Assembly: GCF_003640395.1 (NCBI RefSeq)
Contig: NZ_RBZQ01000001.1
Location: 496,001-560,000, forward strand
Length of the DNA stretch: 64,000 nt
Direction of reading: 5' to 3'
DNA from: Stutzerimonas urumqiensis
GTDB taxonomy: Bacteria > Pseudomonadota > Gammaproteobacteria > Pseudomonadales > Pseudomonadaceae
In this document: in pieces, positions 1 to 7,202 of the stretch
Position numbering within the stretch: the first letter of the stretch is position 1
How the letters are laid out: the number at the start of each line of letters is the position of its first letter
Notes under the pieces: generated by a model
What the model saw: only the letters and a program-made list of their open reading frames with translations
Told to the model about the DNA's origin: nothing
The model's database searches: none
Made by a program: the position numbers and the translations under genes

Positions 1-1055
1 ACATCGACCTGGATATCGAAGACGGCGAGTTCGTCGTCTTCGTCGGCCCCTCCGGCTGCGGCAAGTCGACCCTGTTGCGGCTGATCGCCGGGCTCGAAGA
101 CATCACCTCCGGCGACCTGCTGATCGACGGCCAGCGGGTCAACGACTGCCCGCCGAAGGAGCGGTCGGTGGGCATGGTGTTCCAGTCCTATGCGCTCTAT
201 CCGCACATGAGCGTGGCCGAGAACATGGGCTTCGGCCTGAAGCTCGCCGGCGTCGACAAGCGCGAGATCAAGCGGCGTGTCGACGACGCGGCGGCGATCC
301 TGCAGCTCGACAAGCTGCTCGAGCGCAAGCCCAAGGACCTCTCCGGCGGGCAACGCCAGCGCGTGGCGATCGGCCGCACCATGGTGCGCGAGCCCAAGGT
401 CTTCCTGTTCGACGAGCCGCTGTCGAACCTCGATGCCTTCCTGCGGGTGCAGATGCGCATCGAGATTTCCCGCCTGCACCAGCGGCTCAAGTCGACGATG
501 ATCTACGTCACCCACGATCAGGTGGAGGCCATGACCCTGGCCGACAAGATCGTCGTGCTCAATGCCGGCGAGATCGCGCAGGTCGGGCAACCGCTGCACC
601 TGTATCACTATCCGGCCAACCAGTTCGTCGCGGGGTTCATCGGCTCGCCGCAGATGAACTTCCTCTCGGTCCGCGCCGTGCGCGCGAGCGCCGAGTCGGT
701 GGTCATCGAGCTGCCGAGCGGCTCGCAGCTGGAAGTGCCGGTCGACGGCACGCTGGTCAATGCCGGCGACACGCTGACGCTGGGTGTTCGCCCCGAGCAC
801 TTCGTCGACCCCGACGAGGCCGACTTCACCTTCCACGGCGAGATCGCCGTGGCCGAACGCCTGGGCGACCACAACCTGCTTTACCTCACCATCGAGGGCG
901 TGCCGGACATGATCACGCTCAGCAGCGACGGCAACCGCCGCGTCGCCGAGGGCGAGACCTACCGGGCCGGGCTTCTGGCCAACAAGTGCCACCTGTTCCG
1001 CGCCGACGGCGCGGCCTGCCCCCGTCATTACCGCGAGCCGGCGATCTACGGCTAG
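1..1055 (+). CDS. MalK/UgpC-type ABC transporter ATP-binding protein, 5'-truncated
   Basis: ATPase subunit of a carbohydrate-type ABC importer that powers uptake from the cytoplasmic face of the inner membrane. The reading frame is already open at the left edge (codons begin at base 3), so the true start lies outside the window. Visible motifs are Walker [10 protein letters not shown] (bases 45-71), Q-loop [14 protein letters not shown] signature [10 protein letters not shown], Walker [13 protein letters not shown] and the switch His in [10 protein letters not shown]-terminal TOBE-like regulatory domain ([10 protein letters not shown] region) follows. This architecture is typical of the MalK/UgpC/MsmK family. 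The permease and binding-protein genes would be upstream, so the substrate (maltose, polyol, glycerol phosphate or other) cannot be decided here. Confidence 0.9.
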   Translation, partial: IDLDIEDGEFVVFVGPSGCGKSTLLRLIAGLEDITSGDLLIDGQRVNDCPPKERSVGMVFQSYALYPHMSVAENMGFGLKLAGVDKREIKRRVDDAAAILQLDKLLERKPKDLSGGQRQRVAIGRTMVREPKVFLFDEPLSNLDAFLRVQMRIEISRLHQRLKSTMIYVTHDQVEAMTLADKIVVLNAGEIAQVGQPLHLYHYPANQFVAGFIGSPQMNFLSVRAVRASAESVVIELPSGSQLEVPVDGTLVNAGDTLTLGVRPEHFVDPDEADFTFHGEIAVAERLGDHNLLYLTIEGVPDMITLSSDGNRRVAEGETYRAGLLANKCHLFRADGAACPRHYREPAIYG

Positions 1056-1198
1056 CACCGGGTTTCCCGCCGCGACCGCGGTCATCGTCAGAGCCGGCGT
1101 AGGGGCTGGGTTCAGGGCGGTGATCGCGGTCGTGGCGGGATCTTTATGGCGCCTTGTTCATTCCCGCTCCGCTCCGCTGCCTGCCATGGTGACGCGTA

Positions 1199-1266
1199 GG
1201 GTGGGCTTCAGCCCACCGGGTTTCGTCGCCCCGGCTGGAAATGGTGGGCTGAAGCCCCACCCTCCC
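1199..1266. repeat. inverted pair of GTGGGCTTCAGCCCAC-type palindromes
   Basis: GGTGGGCTTCAGCCCACC-like sequence near 1200-1217 is repeated in inverted form near 1243-1264 as GGTGGGCTGAAGCCCCACC. Each half is itself a palindrome and the two could form one long hairpin. Such GTGGGCTNNAGCCCAC elements are common extragenic repeats in Pseudomonas-like genomes. Confidence 0.7.
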
Positions 1267-1320
1267 GATTACATTTATGAGCGCTTCACAAGGGTCGGAC
1301 TGTCGGTGGCTACCAACCGA

Positions 1321-1413
1321 TCGCCAGCAAGCTGGCTCTTGCAGGCGACGGAGCGCGCTTCAGACGATGCGCCGAGCCACGAGGCTTTTTTGTAGGAGCC
1401 AGCTTGCTGGCGA
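1321..1413. repeat. REP doublet (inverted pair of GTAGGAGCCAGCTTGCTGGCGA elements)
   Basis: The element TGTAGGAGCCAGCTTGCTGGCGA lies at 1391-1413, and its reverse complement (TCGCCAGCAAGCTGGCTCTTGCA) lies at 1321-1343. The two face each other across about 45 bases, the typical arrangement of a Pseudomonas REP doublet. Related copies occur at 3711, 3916, 4080 and 4171. Confidence 0.75.
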
Positions 1414-1535
1414 AGCTTTTCAAGGCCACCGACCTCCGCCCGCAGGGTGCGTTCGCGAAGCCATGCACCGGTGTTTTCGCCGTGGGTCCGGGCTTCTTGC
1501 AAGGCCTCGAGCCCATCGAAGCGTTGCATGCCCCT

Positions 1536-1571
1536 GGCGGATTGTTCGCTGCGCTCCTGAATCCGCCCTAC
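1536..1571 (-). repeat. dispersed repeat GTAGGGCGGATTCAGGAGCGCAGCGAACAATCCGCC
   Basis: The reverse complement of this stretch closely matches two + strand copies at 3759-3794 and 3964-3999 (GTAGGGCGGATTCC..., GCGAACAATCCGCC). The terminal GGCGGATT/AATCCGCC halves are inverted repeats, so the element could fold as a hairpin. It is not part of a recognisable gene. Confidence 0.7.
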
Positions 1572-1686
1572 GTCGGGCAGCCGCCTGCACTGTGGACCCC
1601 TTCGGTTTCGAGCGGGCAAACAACCCTGGGCTGCACTACAGTTATCCGCCTGGTCATTTCTTCGGCTGCTGGATAGGGAGGCTGTC

Positions 1687-2325
1687 ATGGCGGATTCGGC
1701 GTTTTGGGTCGTGTTCTTCTCGGCGGCGCTGGCGCTCAACCTGTCACCAGGTCCCGATATCTTTTATGTCCTGACCCGCACGCTCTCGGGCGGGCGGCGG
1801 ATCGGTGTCATCGCCTCGCTGGGAGTATGCAGCGGTGCGCTGGTGCATGTGTTGGCGGCGGCGCTGGGCATTTCCGCGATCCTCGCAACCTCGGCGCTGG
1901 CCTTCACGGTGGTCAAGTACGTGGGGGCGGCCTACCTGCTGTATCTCGGCATTCAGGCGCTTCGCTCCGCGGGTGGCCATTCGGCGCTGGATGTGGAGCC
2001 CGCACGCGAGCCGGTCAGCGCCTGGCAGGCGTATCGGCAAGGTGTGCTGGTCGATCTGCTCAATCCCAAGGCGGCGATTTTCTTCATGGCCTTCCTGCCG
2101 CAGTTCGTGCGGCCTGATCACGGCGCGGTACCGCTTCAACTGATGATCCTCGGCGCGTTGGTGGTGCTGGTCGCGATCATCGTCGAGTGCGTGCTGGTGC
2201 TGCTGGCGGCCCGGACCCGGCAGGCCCTCAAGGGCAACCCGCGCATCGCGCAGTGGCTCGACCGAACCCTGGGCTCGCTGCTCATCGCGATGGGCATCCG
2301 GCTGGGGTTGAGCGAGCGACTCTGA
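1687..2325 (+). CDS. LysE/RhtB family amino-acid exporter
   Basis: Inner-membrane exporter of the LysE/RhtB superfamily, which pumps amino acids or related metabolites out of the cell. The 212-residue protein is almost entirely hydrophobic with about six membrane segments. It carries the family hallmarks NLSPGPD near residue 20 and NPKAAIFFMAFLPQF near residue 125. The start is supported by GGGAGG six bases upstream of ATG. It stands alone, with no adjacent LysR-type regulator, so its substrate and control are unknown. Length is normal for the family. Confidence 0.9.
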   Translation: MADSAFWVVFFSAALALNLSPGPDIFYVLTRTLSGGRRIGVIASLGVCSGALVHVLAAALGISAILATSALAFTVVKYVGAAYLLYLGIQALRSAGGHSALDVEPAREPVSAWQAYRQGVLVDLLNPKAAIFFMAFLPQFVRPDHGAVPLQLMILGALVVLVAIIVECVLVLLAARTRQALKGNPRIAQWLDRTLGSLLIAMGIRLGLSERL

Positions 2326-2394
2326 CCGCGCGAGCGATCATTCCGCCGTTCGGCCTGTCCCACGGTAGACGCGAACGGCCAACGAGGACCCGCC

Positions 2395-2841
2395 ATGACC
2401 ACGCTGAGCAAGCACACCCGCGCCAACCTGATTCCCTGCCTGCTGTACCGCGACCCGGAGGTGGCCATCGAGTGGCTGGCGCGCGCGTTCGGCTTCGAGG
2501 CGCAGCAGGTCGTGCGTGACCCGCAGCAGGGCGTCGTTCATGCACAGCTCGTCTTCGGTAGCGGCATGCTGATGCTCGGGCCGGTTCGGGATTCGGACTA
2601 CGGCCGGCAGATGGTCCAGCCGGGCGATGTCGGCGGGCGCTCGACACAGAGCACCTACGTGGTGGTGAACAGCGCCGATGCGCTCTACACCCAGGCGAAA
2701 GCCGCCGGTGCCGATATCGTCATCGAGCTGAAGAACGAGGATTACGGCGGCCGTGGTTTCAGCTGTCGCGACCTCGAAGGGCACCTGTGGACGTTCGGCA
2801 CCTACGACCCCTGGGACACGACCGCCGCGGAGGACGTCTGA
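2395..2841 (+). CDS. VOC (glyoxalase/bleomycin-resistance fold) family protein
   Basis: A 148-residue vicinal-oxygen-chelate fold protein resembling PhnB/glyoxalase-like proteins. Visible features are the N-terminal strand-helix LIPCLLYRDPEVAIEWLARAF and the C-terminal YGGRGFSCRDLEGHLWTFGTY, whose D-EGH-W pattern is typical of the family's last metal-site strand. The reaction cannot be inferred. Its stop overlaps the start of the downstream aldo/keto reductase (TGATG at 2839-2843), so the two are translationally coupled. A joint role in aldehyde or dicarbonyl detoxification is possible but is only inference. Confidence 0.85.
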   Translation: MTTLSKHTRANLIPCLLYRDPEVAIEWLARAFGFEAQQVVRDPQQGVVHAQLVFGSGMLMLGPVRDSDYGRQMVQPGDVGGRSTQSTYVVVNSADALYTQAKAAGADIVIELKNEDYGGRGFSCRDLEGHLWTFGTYDPWDTTAAEDV

Positions 2842-3668
2842 TGCGTACCCTGCGCTTGACCGACGGCACCGAGGTGCCTGCCATCGGGCAGGGCACCTGG
2901 CACATGGGCGAACGGCCCTCCGAAACGGCTCGCGAAGTGGCGGCGCTACAACTCGGTATCGAGCTGGGCATGACCCTGATCGACACCGCCGAGATGTACG
3001 CCGAAGGTGGCGCCGAAACGGTCGTCGGCAAGGCGCTGCCGGGGCGGCGCGAGCGTGTCTTCCTGGTCAGCAAGGTCTACCCGCACAACGCCAGCCGCAA
3101 CGGGGTGGCGGCGGCGTGCGAGCGCAGCCTGCGCCGACTGGGCACCGACCGTCTCGACCTCTACCTGTTGCACTGGCGCGGGCAATATCCGCTCGAGGAG
3201 ACGGTCGAGGCGTTCGAGCGGCTGAAGGCGCAGGGTAAGATCCTGCGCTGGGGCGTGTCGAACTTCGACGTCGATGATATGGAGGCACTGCCTCGGGTTG
3301 ACGATTGCGCGACCAACCAGGTGCTGTACAACCCGTCCGAGCGCGGCATCGAGTTCGATCTGCTGCCCTGGTGTCAGGCGCGGGCCATGCCGGTGATGGC
3401 GTACTGTCCGGTGGGTGAGGGCGGTCGCCTGCTTCGGCATCCGGCCCTGCTGGACGTGGCGCGGCGCCTGGGAGCCTCGCCGGCGCAGGTAGCCCTGGCA
3501 TGGGAGCTGCGCCAGCCGGGCGTCATCGCCATTCCCAAGGCGGTCGAACACGAGCACCTGCGAGCCAACGCCGCGGCGGCGGAGCTGTCGCTGAGCGAAG
3601 AAGAGCTGGCGATCATCGACACGGCCTTCGCGCCACCTGCCCGCAAGCAACCCTTGCACATGGTCTAG
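2841..3668 (+). CDS. aldo/keto reductase
   Basis: NADPH-dependent oxidoreductase of the AKR superfamily, 275 residues, cytosolic. The TIM-barrel motifs are present: Asp/Tyr catalytic pair in LIDTAEMYAEGG, catalytic Lys in VFLVSKVYPHN, catalytic His in DLYLLHWRG, the GVSNFD segment, and the C-terminal cofactor loop IPKAVEHEHLRAN. The ATG at 2841 is chosen because it overlaps the VOC gene's stop; an in-frame codon further upstream would extend the protein without family support. The last codons lie inside a duplicated extragenic repeat that begins at 3665. Substrate unknown. Confidence 0.9.
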   Translation: MRTLRLTDGTEVPAIGQGTWHMGERPSETAREVAALQLGIELGMTLIDTAEMYAEGGAETVVGKALPGRRERVFLVSKVYPHNASRNGVAAACERSLRRLGTDRLDLYLLHWRGQYPLEETVEAFERLKAQGKILRWGVSNFDVDDMEALPRVDDCATNQVLYNPSERGIEFDLLPWCQARAMPVMAYCPVGEGGRLLRHPALLDVARRLGASPAQVALAWELRQPGVIAIPKAVEHEHLRANAAAAELSLSEEELAIIDTAFAPPARKQPLHMV

Positions 3669-4055
3669 CCGTCGGTGGCCGTGGTCATCGCGTCGGGCTT
3701 GGCCGCAGGATCGCGAGCAAGCTCGCTCCTACGAAGAACACGGCGAAACGCCGACGCCGTAGGGCGGATTCCGGAGCGCAGCGAACAATCCGCCGGGCGT
3801 TGCGCCACGGCGCATTGCTTTGCGAATGCATCCCTACCGCCCCGATAACGTGCTGGCTTTACACATCTAGCGGTCGGTGGCCGTGGCCATTGTGTCGGGC
3901 TTGGCCGCAGGATCATCGCGAGCAAGCTCGCTCTTACGAAGAACACGGCGAAACGCCGAGGCCGTAGGGCGGATTCCGGAGCGCAGCGAACAATCCGCCG
4001 GGCGTTGCGCCACGGCGAAACCGGTGCATTGCTTCGCGGATGCATCCTACCGCCC
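3665..4055. repeat. imperfect direct duplication (about 175-190 bp units) carrying REP and other palindromes
   Basis: Unit 1 (about 3665-3837) and unit 2 (about 3867-4055) share the order CTAGCSGTCGGTGGCCGTGG, TCGGGCTTGGCCGCAGGAT, the REP core GCGAGCAAGCTCGCTC, ACGAAGAACACGGCGAAACG, the GTAGGGCGGATTCC...AATCCGCC element and GGGCGTTGCGCCACGGCG. Unit 2 has small insertions (ATC before the REP, AAACCGGTG near its end). Unit 1 starts exactly at the stop of the aldo/keto reductase. No gene is seen here. Confidence 0.85.
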
Positions 4056-4079
4056 GTCACCGGTGCGGGTGTTCCAGCC

Positions 4080-4192
4080 TGTAGGAGCCATGCTGGCGAT
4101 CGGGAGGGGCGATAGCCAGGTTCACCATTCACGAAGAGCTTTGCCACCCGGTACGGGCGTTCACCGACCTGTAAGAGCCAGCTTGCTGGCGA
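4080..4192. repeat. two further REP-like elements
   Basis: TGTAGGAGCCATGCTGGCGA at 4080-4099 has lost four bases of the palindrome centre relative to the full element. GTAAGAGCCAGCTTGCTGGCGA at 4171-4192 is intact. Both are in the same orientation, between the duplicated unit and the curlin terminator. No gene is seen between 3669 and 4258. Confidence 0.7.
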
Positions 4193-4224
4193 TGGGGGTG
4201 GGCACGACGAAGATCGGAGGGGAC

Positions 4225-4250
4225 GGGCCGCCGGCGGAGGCCGACGGCCC
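4225..4250 (-). terminator. probable terminator of the third curlin gene
   Basis: GGGCCGCCGGC GGAG GCCGACGGCCC forms a GC-rich hairpin about ten bases beyond the curlin stop. On the - strand it is followed by a pyrimidine-rich, not purely T, stretch (GTCCCCTCCGATC), so it is a plausible but not classic intrinsic terminator. Confidence 0.5.
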
Positions 4251-4258
4251 GCAAGGGC

Positions 4259-5242
4259 TTAGTAGCCCTGGGTGACGGTTGCGAGGTTGCCGGTGCCGTC
4301 CTGCATGATCGAAGCCTGGTTGGCCATCATGTCGTTCTGGGTGACGGTCGCGAGGTTGTCGTAGCCCAGCTGTGTGACTTCGGCGTACTGATTGGCGCCT
4401 TGCTGGTCGAGCGCGATCTCGTTGTCCATGCCCAACTGGCCGACCAGCGCAGTATGGCCATCGCCCAACTGGGACAGCTCGGCGAGGTTATCGACGCCGA
4501 TCGAGCCGCCGATGATCAGGTTGCCGTCGCCTTCCTGGCTGGCGGTCAGTTCGTTGCCGCTGACGCCCTGGCCGAACAGGGTGGTGTTGCCGTCGCCCTG
4601 TTGGGAAATGGTCGCCGTGTTGAGCTCGCCGCCCTGGATGAGCTGGACGTTCGAGTTGGTCGACTCGTACTGGGTGACTTCGGCCTGGTTGTCATAACCG
4701 AGCTGCGCGACGCCTACGTCGTTGCTGGCGTTGATGCCGCTCGGGGAGGTTTGCGCGACCGTGGCGGCGTTGTTGTCGCCGTATTGCGCGATCGAGGCGC
4801 TGCTGCCGTCTTCGCCGTACTGGTCGATGAGCGCGTAGTTGTTCGAACCGCTCTGGTACTGGCTGGCCGACACGCTGGTGGAGTGTTGCTGGCTGACTTC
4901 GCCGTAATTGCCCGAGCCTGCGGTCTGCTCCTGCTGCGAGAAGCTGCTGCCGGCCGTGGCGAACTGCTTGGCATACAGGGTGCTGTCGCTCGAGGAGTCG
5001 GTCTGGGTCTGGGTGGCTTCGGCGTAGGAGTCGGTTTCCTGGTAGATCTCGACGGTGCCGCCGAAGCCGGCCTGGTCCTGTTCGGCCAGGTTGTAGCCGG
5101 TGTTGTATAGGCCGTTGGACTGGGTGACGGTGGCGACGTTCTGGTCACCGGTCTGGGTCTGGATCGAGGTGTCGTTGTCGGCGAAGGCTTGGGCCGACAG
5201 GAGGGTCAGGATGGCGGCAGCGAGGGGTTTGAACGTGAACAT
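4259..5242 (-). CDS. large curlin-repeat protein (third curlin, CsgA/CsgB-like)
   Basis: Secreted amyloid subunit of the curli type, 327 residues. A signal peptide (MFTFKPLAAAIL... ending SAQAFA, then DN) is followed by about 13-14 degenerate curlin repeats of the form Q-x-G-x2-N-x-A-x3-Q, clearest in the C-terminal half (QLGYDNQAEVTQ, QLGYDNLATVTQ). The N-terminal third is Ser/Thr/Gln-rich with loose repeats. The signal peptide and last repeat (GTGNLATVTQ) closely resemble those of csgA at 8210-9490, so they are paralogs. Start: ATG at 5242 has GGAGAG six bases upstream; an upstream in-frame ATG lacks this. It lies 337 bases downstream of csgG1 and may have its own promoter. E. coli CsgA is about half this size. 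Subunit versus nucleator role is undecided. Confidence 0.85.
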   Translation of the reverse strand: MFTFKPLAAAILTLLSAQAFADNDTSIQTQTGDQNVATVTQSNGLYNTGYNLAEQDQAGFGGTVEIYQETDSYAEATQTQTDSSSDSTLYAKQFATAGSSFSQQEQTAGSGNYGEVSQQHSTSVSASQYQSGSNNYALIDQYGEDGSSASIAQYGDNNAATVAQTSPSGINASNDVGVAQLGYDNQAEVTQYESTNSNVQLIQGGELNTATISQQGDGNTTLFGQGVSGNELTASQEGDGNLIIGGSIGVDNLAELSQLGDGHTALVGQLGMDNEIALDQQGANQYAEVTQLGYDNLATVTQNDMMANQASIMQDGTGNLATVTQGY

Positions 5243-5579
5243 GGTCACTCTCCGTGGATGGTTCATGCAGTCGTTTGCGTTTCTTCCTTACCGGTGCAGT
5301 CAATCGCACCGTCATGCTCTGGCCGGTCTCGGTCGCACGACTCGTTACGCTGCCGGGGCGCCAGCAGTCGGGCCGGTGCGGTACACCGGTGACTGTGGAT
5401 GAGCGAGGAGAGGGCTCGCCCGCCAGGCGAGGGGAGGCGCCCGGCGGGTCGGGCGCGTTGCGCGTCCTTACGCTCGATCCATGCTGGCATCGTGCCCAAG
5501 GTCGGTTGGCCGCAAATCCATCGAAGGATTGAAACGGAGCGACTATTCGCGATTTTTCGCCAGGCCGTTTTGCAGTGCC
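5243..5579. other. non-coding spacer between csgG1 and the third curlin gene
   Basis: No gene is seen in these 337 bases. It holds the curlin ribosome binding site, a GC hairpin GCGCCC...GGGCGC at 5437-5456, and near 5519-5535 the string ATCCATCGAAGGATTGAAA. That string closely matches ATCCATCGAACGATTGAAA downstream of csgG2 (10057-10075), so a short piece of sequence beyond csgG belongs to the duplicated module. Its length would allow an independent curlin promoter. Confidence 0.6.
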
Positions 5580-6416
5580 TCAGTGCAGCGGCTCGGCAGT
5601 CAGAAACTTGCCCAGCGAGGTCTGCTCCAGCGCGATGCCTTCGGCCGGTTGCCAGAGGCGGCGCTCGATGCCCTGGGCGATGAGGTGGCCGACGGCCGAC
5701 TCGATGGCGGCGAGCACGCAAAGCTGGGCGGGTTCGTTGGTGGTGTAGCCGGCCTCGGCCTCGAGCAACTCCTTGAACTCGATGAACTTGTAGACGTTGG
5801 CGCTGATGCCGTTGGAGTAGATGGTCTTGCTGGTCATCACGTTGGCCAGCACCTGGCCGCTGCGCACATCGACCGCGCGCAGGTTCACGGTGACCTGGTC
5901 GACGCGGTACTCCTGCGATGCGCCGATGCCGAGGTAGCGCGCCCCGAGCCCGCCGCTGCGGATGTTGGTGTCGTAGGCGACGATGGCGCCTTCCATGATC
6001 AGGTTGGCGGCCATCAGCGAGGGCAGGTCGCTGGCGATGTTCGGCGCCACGTCCGGCTTGGCCTGCGAAGCGCGGATGATCTTGCGCTCGGTCAGCACGT
6101 TCTGCAGGCCCTCGCGCTCGAGCACGATGAACCAGCCGCTGGCCTGCATGGCATCGACCAGCATGCTCGCCGCGCCCTGGGTCACGGCGGTGGAGAAGGA
6201 GCTGGCGGGGTTGGGCTTGTACTGCCCGGTCTGATCGCGAAAGCCGTAGACCGCCGCCACCAGCCGGCCTCTGGGCTCGGGCAGTTGCAGCAGATCGACA
6301 TAGGTCGAGGTGCGTGGCGTGAGGGTGGGCTGCTGCTCGTCGGCCGGCATCGGTGCCTTGATGGCACAGCCCTGCAGGCCAGCCAGAAGCGCGGCGGCCA
6401 GGAAGATCCGTTTCAT
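5580..6416 (-). CDS. csgG: CsgG curli secretion lipoprotein, module 1
   Basis: Outer-membrane lipoprotein that forms the nonameric curli export channel. 278 residues (E. coli 277). The signal peptide ends in lipobox LQGC (Cys17) with Ala at +2, compatible with outer-membrane sorting. Family segments are clear: PTLTPR, FSTAV, GWFIVLEREGLQNVLTERKI, GGLGARYLGIG and GYTTNEPAQLCVLAAIE. The loop aligning with the E. coli pore constriction reads KPNPASSF, so E. coli Tyr51 and Asn55 correspond to Asn69 and Ser73 here while Phe56 is kept (Phe74). Ten bases separate it from csgF1. Nearly identical to csgG2 except at the C terminus, where it ends AEPLH. Confidence 0.95.
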   Translation of the reverse strand: MKRIFLAAALLAGLQGCAIKAPMPADEQQPTLTPRTSTYVDLLQLPEPRGRLVAAVYGFRDQTGQYKPNPASSFSTAVTQGAASMLVDAMQASGWFIVLEREGLQNVLTERKIIRASQAKPDVAPNIASDLPSLMAANLIMEGAIVAYDTNIRSGGLGARYLGIGASQEYRVDQVTVNLRAVDVRSGQVLANVMTSKTIYSNGISANVYKFIEFKELLEAEAGYTTNEPAQLCVLAAIESAVGHLIAQGIERRLWQPAEGIALEQTSLGKFLTAEPLH

Positions 6417-6971
6417 GTGCGTGTCCTTATTGAACGTCCAGACCGTTGACGATGATTTCCGAAACCTCGCCGGTGAGGCGGTCGGTGATCTGCACGGTGA
6501 GGTGCCCCGAGTCGTTGATGATGTTCACGATGAAATCGTCGGTGGTCAGCGTGCCGGTGTTCGGATCGGTCAACAGCTCGGACAGCAGGCGCGATTCGAG
6601 CTGGCTGGTGAAACGATCGAGCGCCGAGGTGCCGGTCAGCGAGGAGCGGTCCAGCGCGTCCGGGTCCTTGAAATCGTTCTGCGCCTGGGCGCTGCCGAGC
6701 AGCCAGGCGCCGTTGAGCGGGCTGCCGCCGAAGGACGGATTGACCGGCGTGTACACCAGTTCGGTCGCCGTGGCGCTGGTGCTCACGAGGAGCGCCAGCA
6801 GGGTTGTAGTTGTTCTCATAACTCATCCTTGGCGAGGTCGAGGTTGTCTTGGAAAAGCGCCTGGAGCTTTTGTTGTTCGATCTGCGCGACCACCGTCTCG
6901 GCGGCGGCTTCGGCGATCGGCTGCATGTCCGAGACGCTGGGTTGGAGAAAGCGGCGAAACAGCGGTCGGTC
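5770..6971 (-). repeat. copy 1 of a 1.2-kb block without visible mismatch (csgG/csgF/csgE)
   Basis: Compared base by base by eye with 10298-11499 (constant offset 4528), I found no difference over about 1202 bases. Homology continues on both sides with scattered mismatches: about 9 in 185 bases toward the csgG 3' end, several in csgE, and about 3 in the csgD HTH. It ends near 5586 and within csgD1. Confidence 0.9.
6427..6819 (-). CDS. csgF: CsgF curli assembly factor, module 1
   Basis: Secreted accessory protein that docks in the CsgG pore and couples secretion to CsgB-dependent nucleation. 130 residues (E. coli 138). A short signal peptide ends near STSATA. The mature N terminus has the CsgG-plugging signature NPSFGGSPLNGAWLL and GSAQAQN, followed by SALDRFTSQLESRLL and a C-terminal beta domain ending in GEVSEIIVNGLDVQ. 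The start overlaps the csgE1 stop (ATGA), showing translational coupling. The protein sequence is identical to csgF2. Confidence 0.95.
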   Translation of the reverse strand: MRTTTTLLALLVSTSATATELVYTPVNPSFGGSPLNGAWLLGSAQAQNDFKDPDALDRSSLTGTSALDRFTSQLESRLLSELLTDPNTGTLTTDDFIVNIINDSGHLTVQITDRLTGEVSEIIVNGLDVQ

Positions 6972-7202
6972 CTCGTACTCGACCCACACCAGCACGCCCC
7001 AGCGAGCGGAAGGCCGCTCCTTGACCGCGAGGTTGAAATCGATCGGGCCACGGGCGTTGAGCTGCTCGCAGAAGGTGCGATAGAAGGCCTGGCCGGCCTG
7101 GGTGATGGTGCCGTTTGTGATCAGCCCGTCGATCTCCGCCTCGTCGGCGTTGGCCGAACCGGCCAGAAGCAGCATCGCCAGGGCGAGGGGCGTGCGGGTC
7201 AT
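6816..7202 (-). CDS. csgE: CsgE curli secretion specificity factor, module 1
   Basis: Periplasmic adaptor that caps CsgG and delivers curlin subunits. 128 residues with a signal peptide (cleavage near GSANA-DEAE). The conserved core includes DGLITNGTITQAGQAFYRTF, ERPSARWG near residue 62 and a C terminus DLAKDEL resembling E. coli DLAHDEF. The ATG at 7202 overlaps the csgD1 stop and the gene's stop overlaps csgF1, so D-E-F form one tightly coupled operon. It differs from csgE2 at a handful of residues near the N terminus and middle (for example Thr/Leu in the GLITN/GLILN segment). Confidence 0.93.
   Translation of the reverse strand: MTRTPLALAMLLLAGSANADEAEIDGLITNGTITQAGQAFYRTFCEQLNARGPIDFNLAVKERPSARWGVLVWVEYEDRPLFRRFLQPSVSDMQPIAEAAAETVVAQIEQQKLQALFQDNLDLAKDEL

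Larger units (their letters stand above)
1056..1686. other. long intergenic gap with dispersed repeats
   Basis: No credible gene is seen in these 631 bases. Overlapping open frames on both strands exist but resemble no family and run through repeat sequences. The gap contains three kinds of palindromic repeat, listed separately. A ribosome binding site (GGGAGG) for the LysE-type gene sits at its right end. Confidence 0.7.

Noticed and set aside
1275..1774. overlapping open frames of 154-165 residues on both strands
   Set aside because: They run through REP and GGCGGATT repeats and into the LysE-type gene, and match no family.
4400..5110. 236-residue open frame on + across the third curlin
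   Set aside because: Same artefact: antisense of curlin repeats, low complexity and no supported start.
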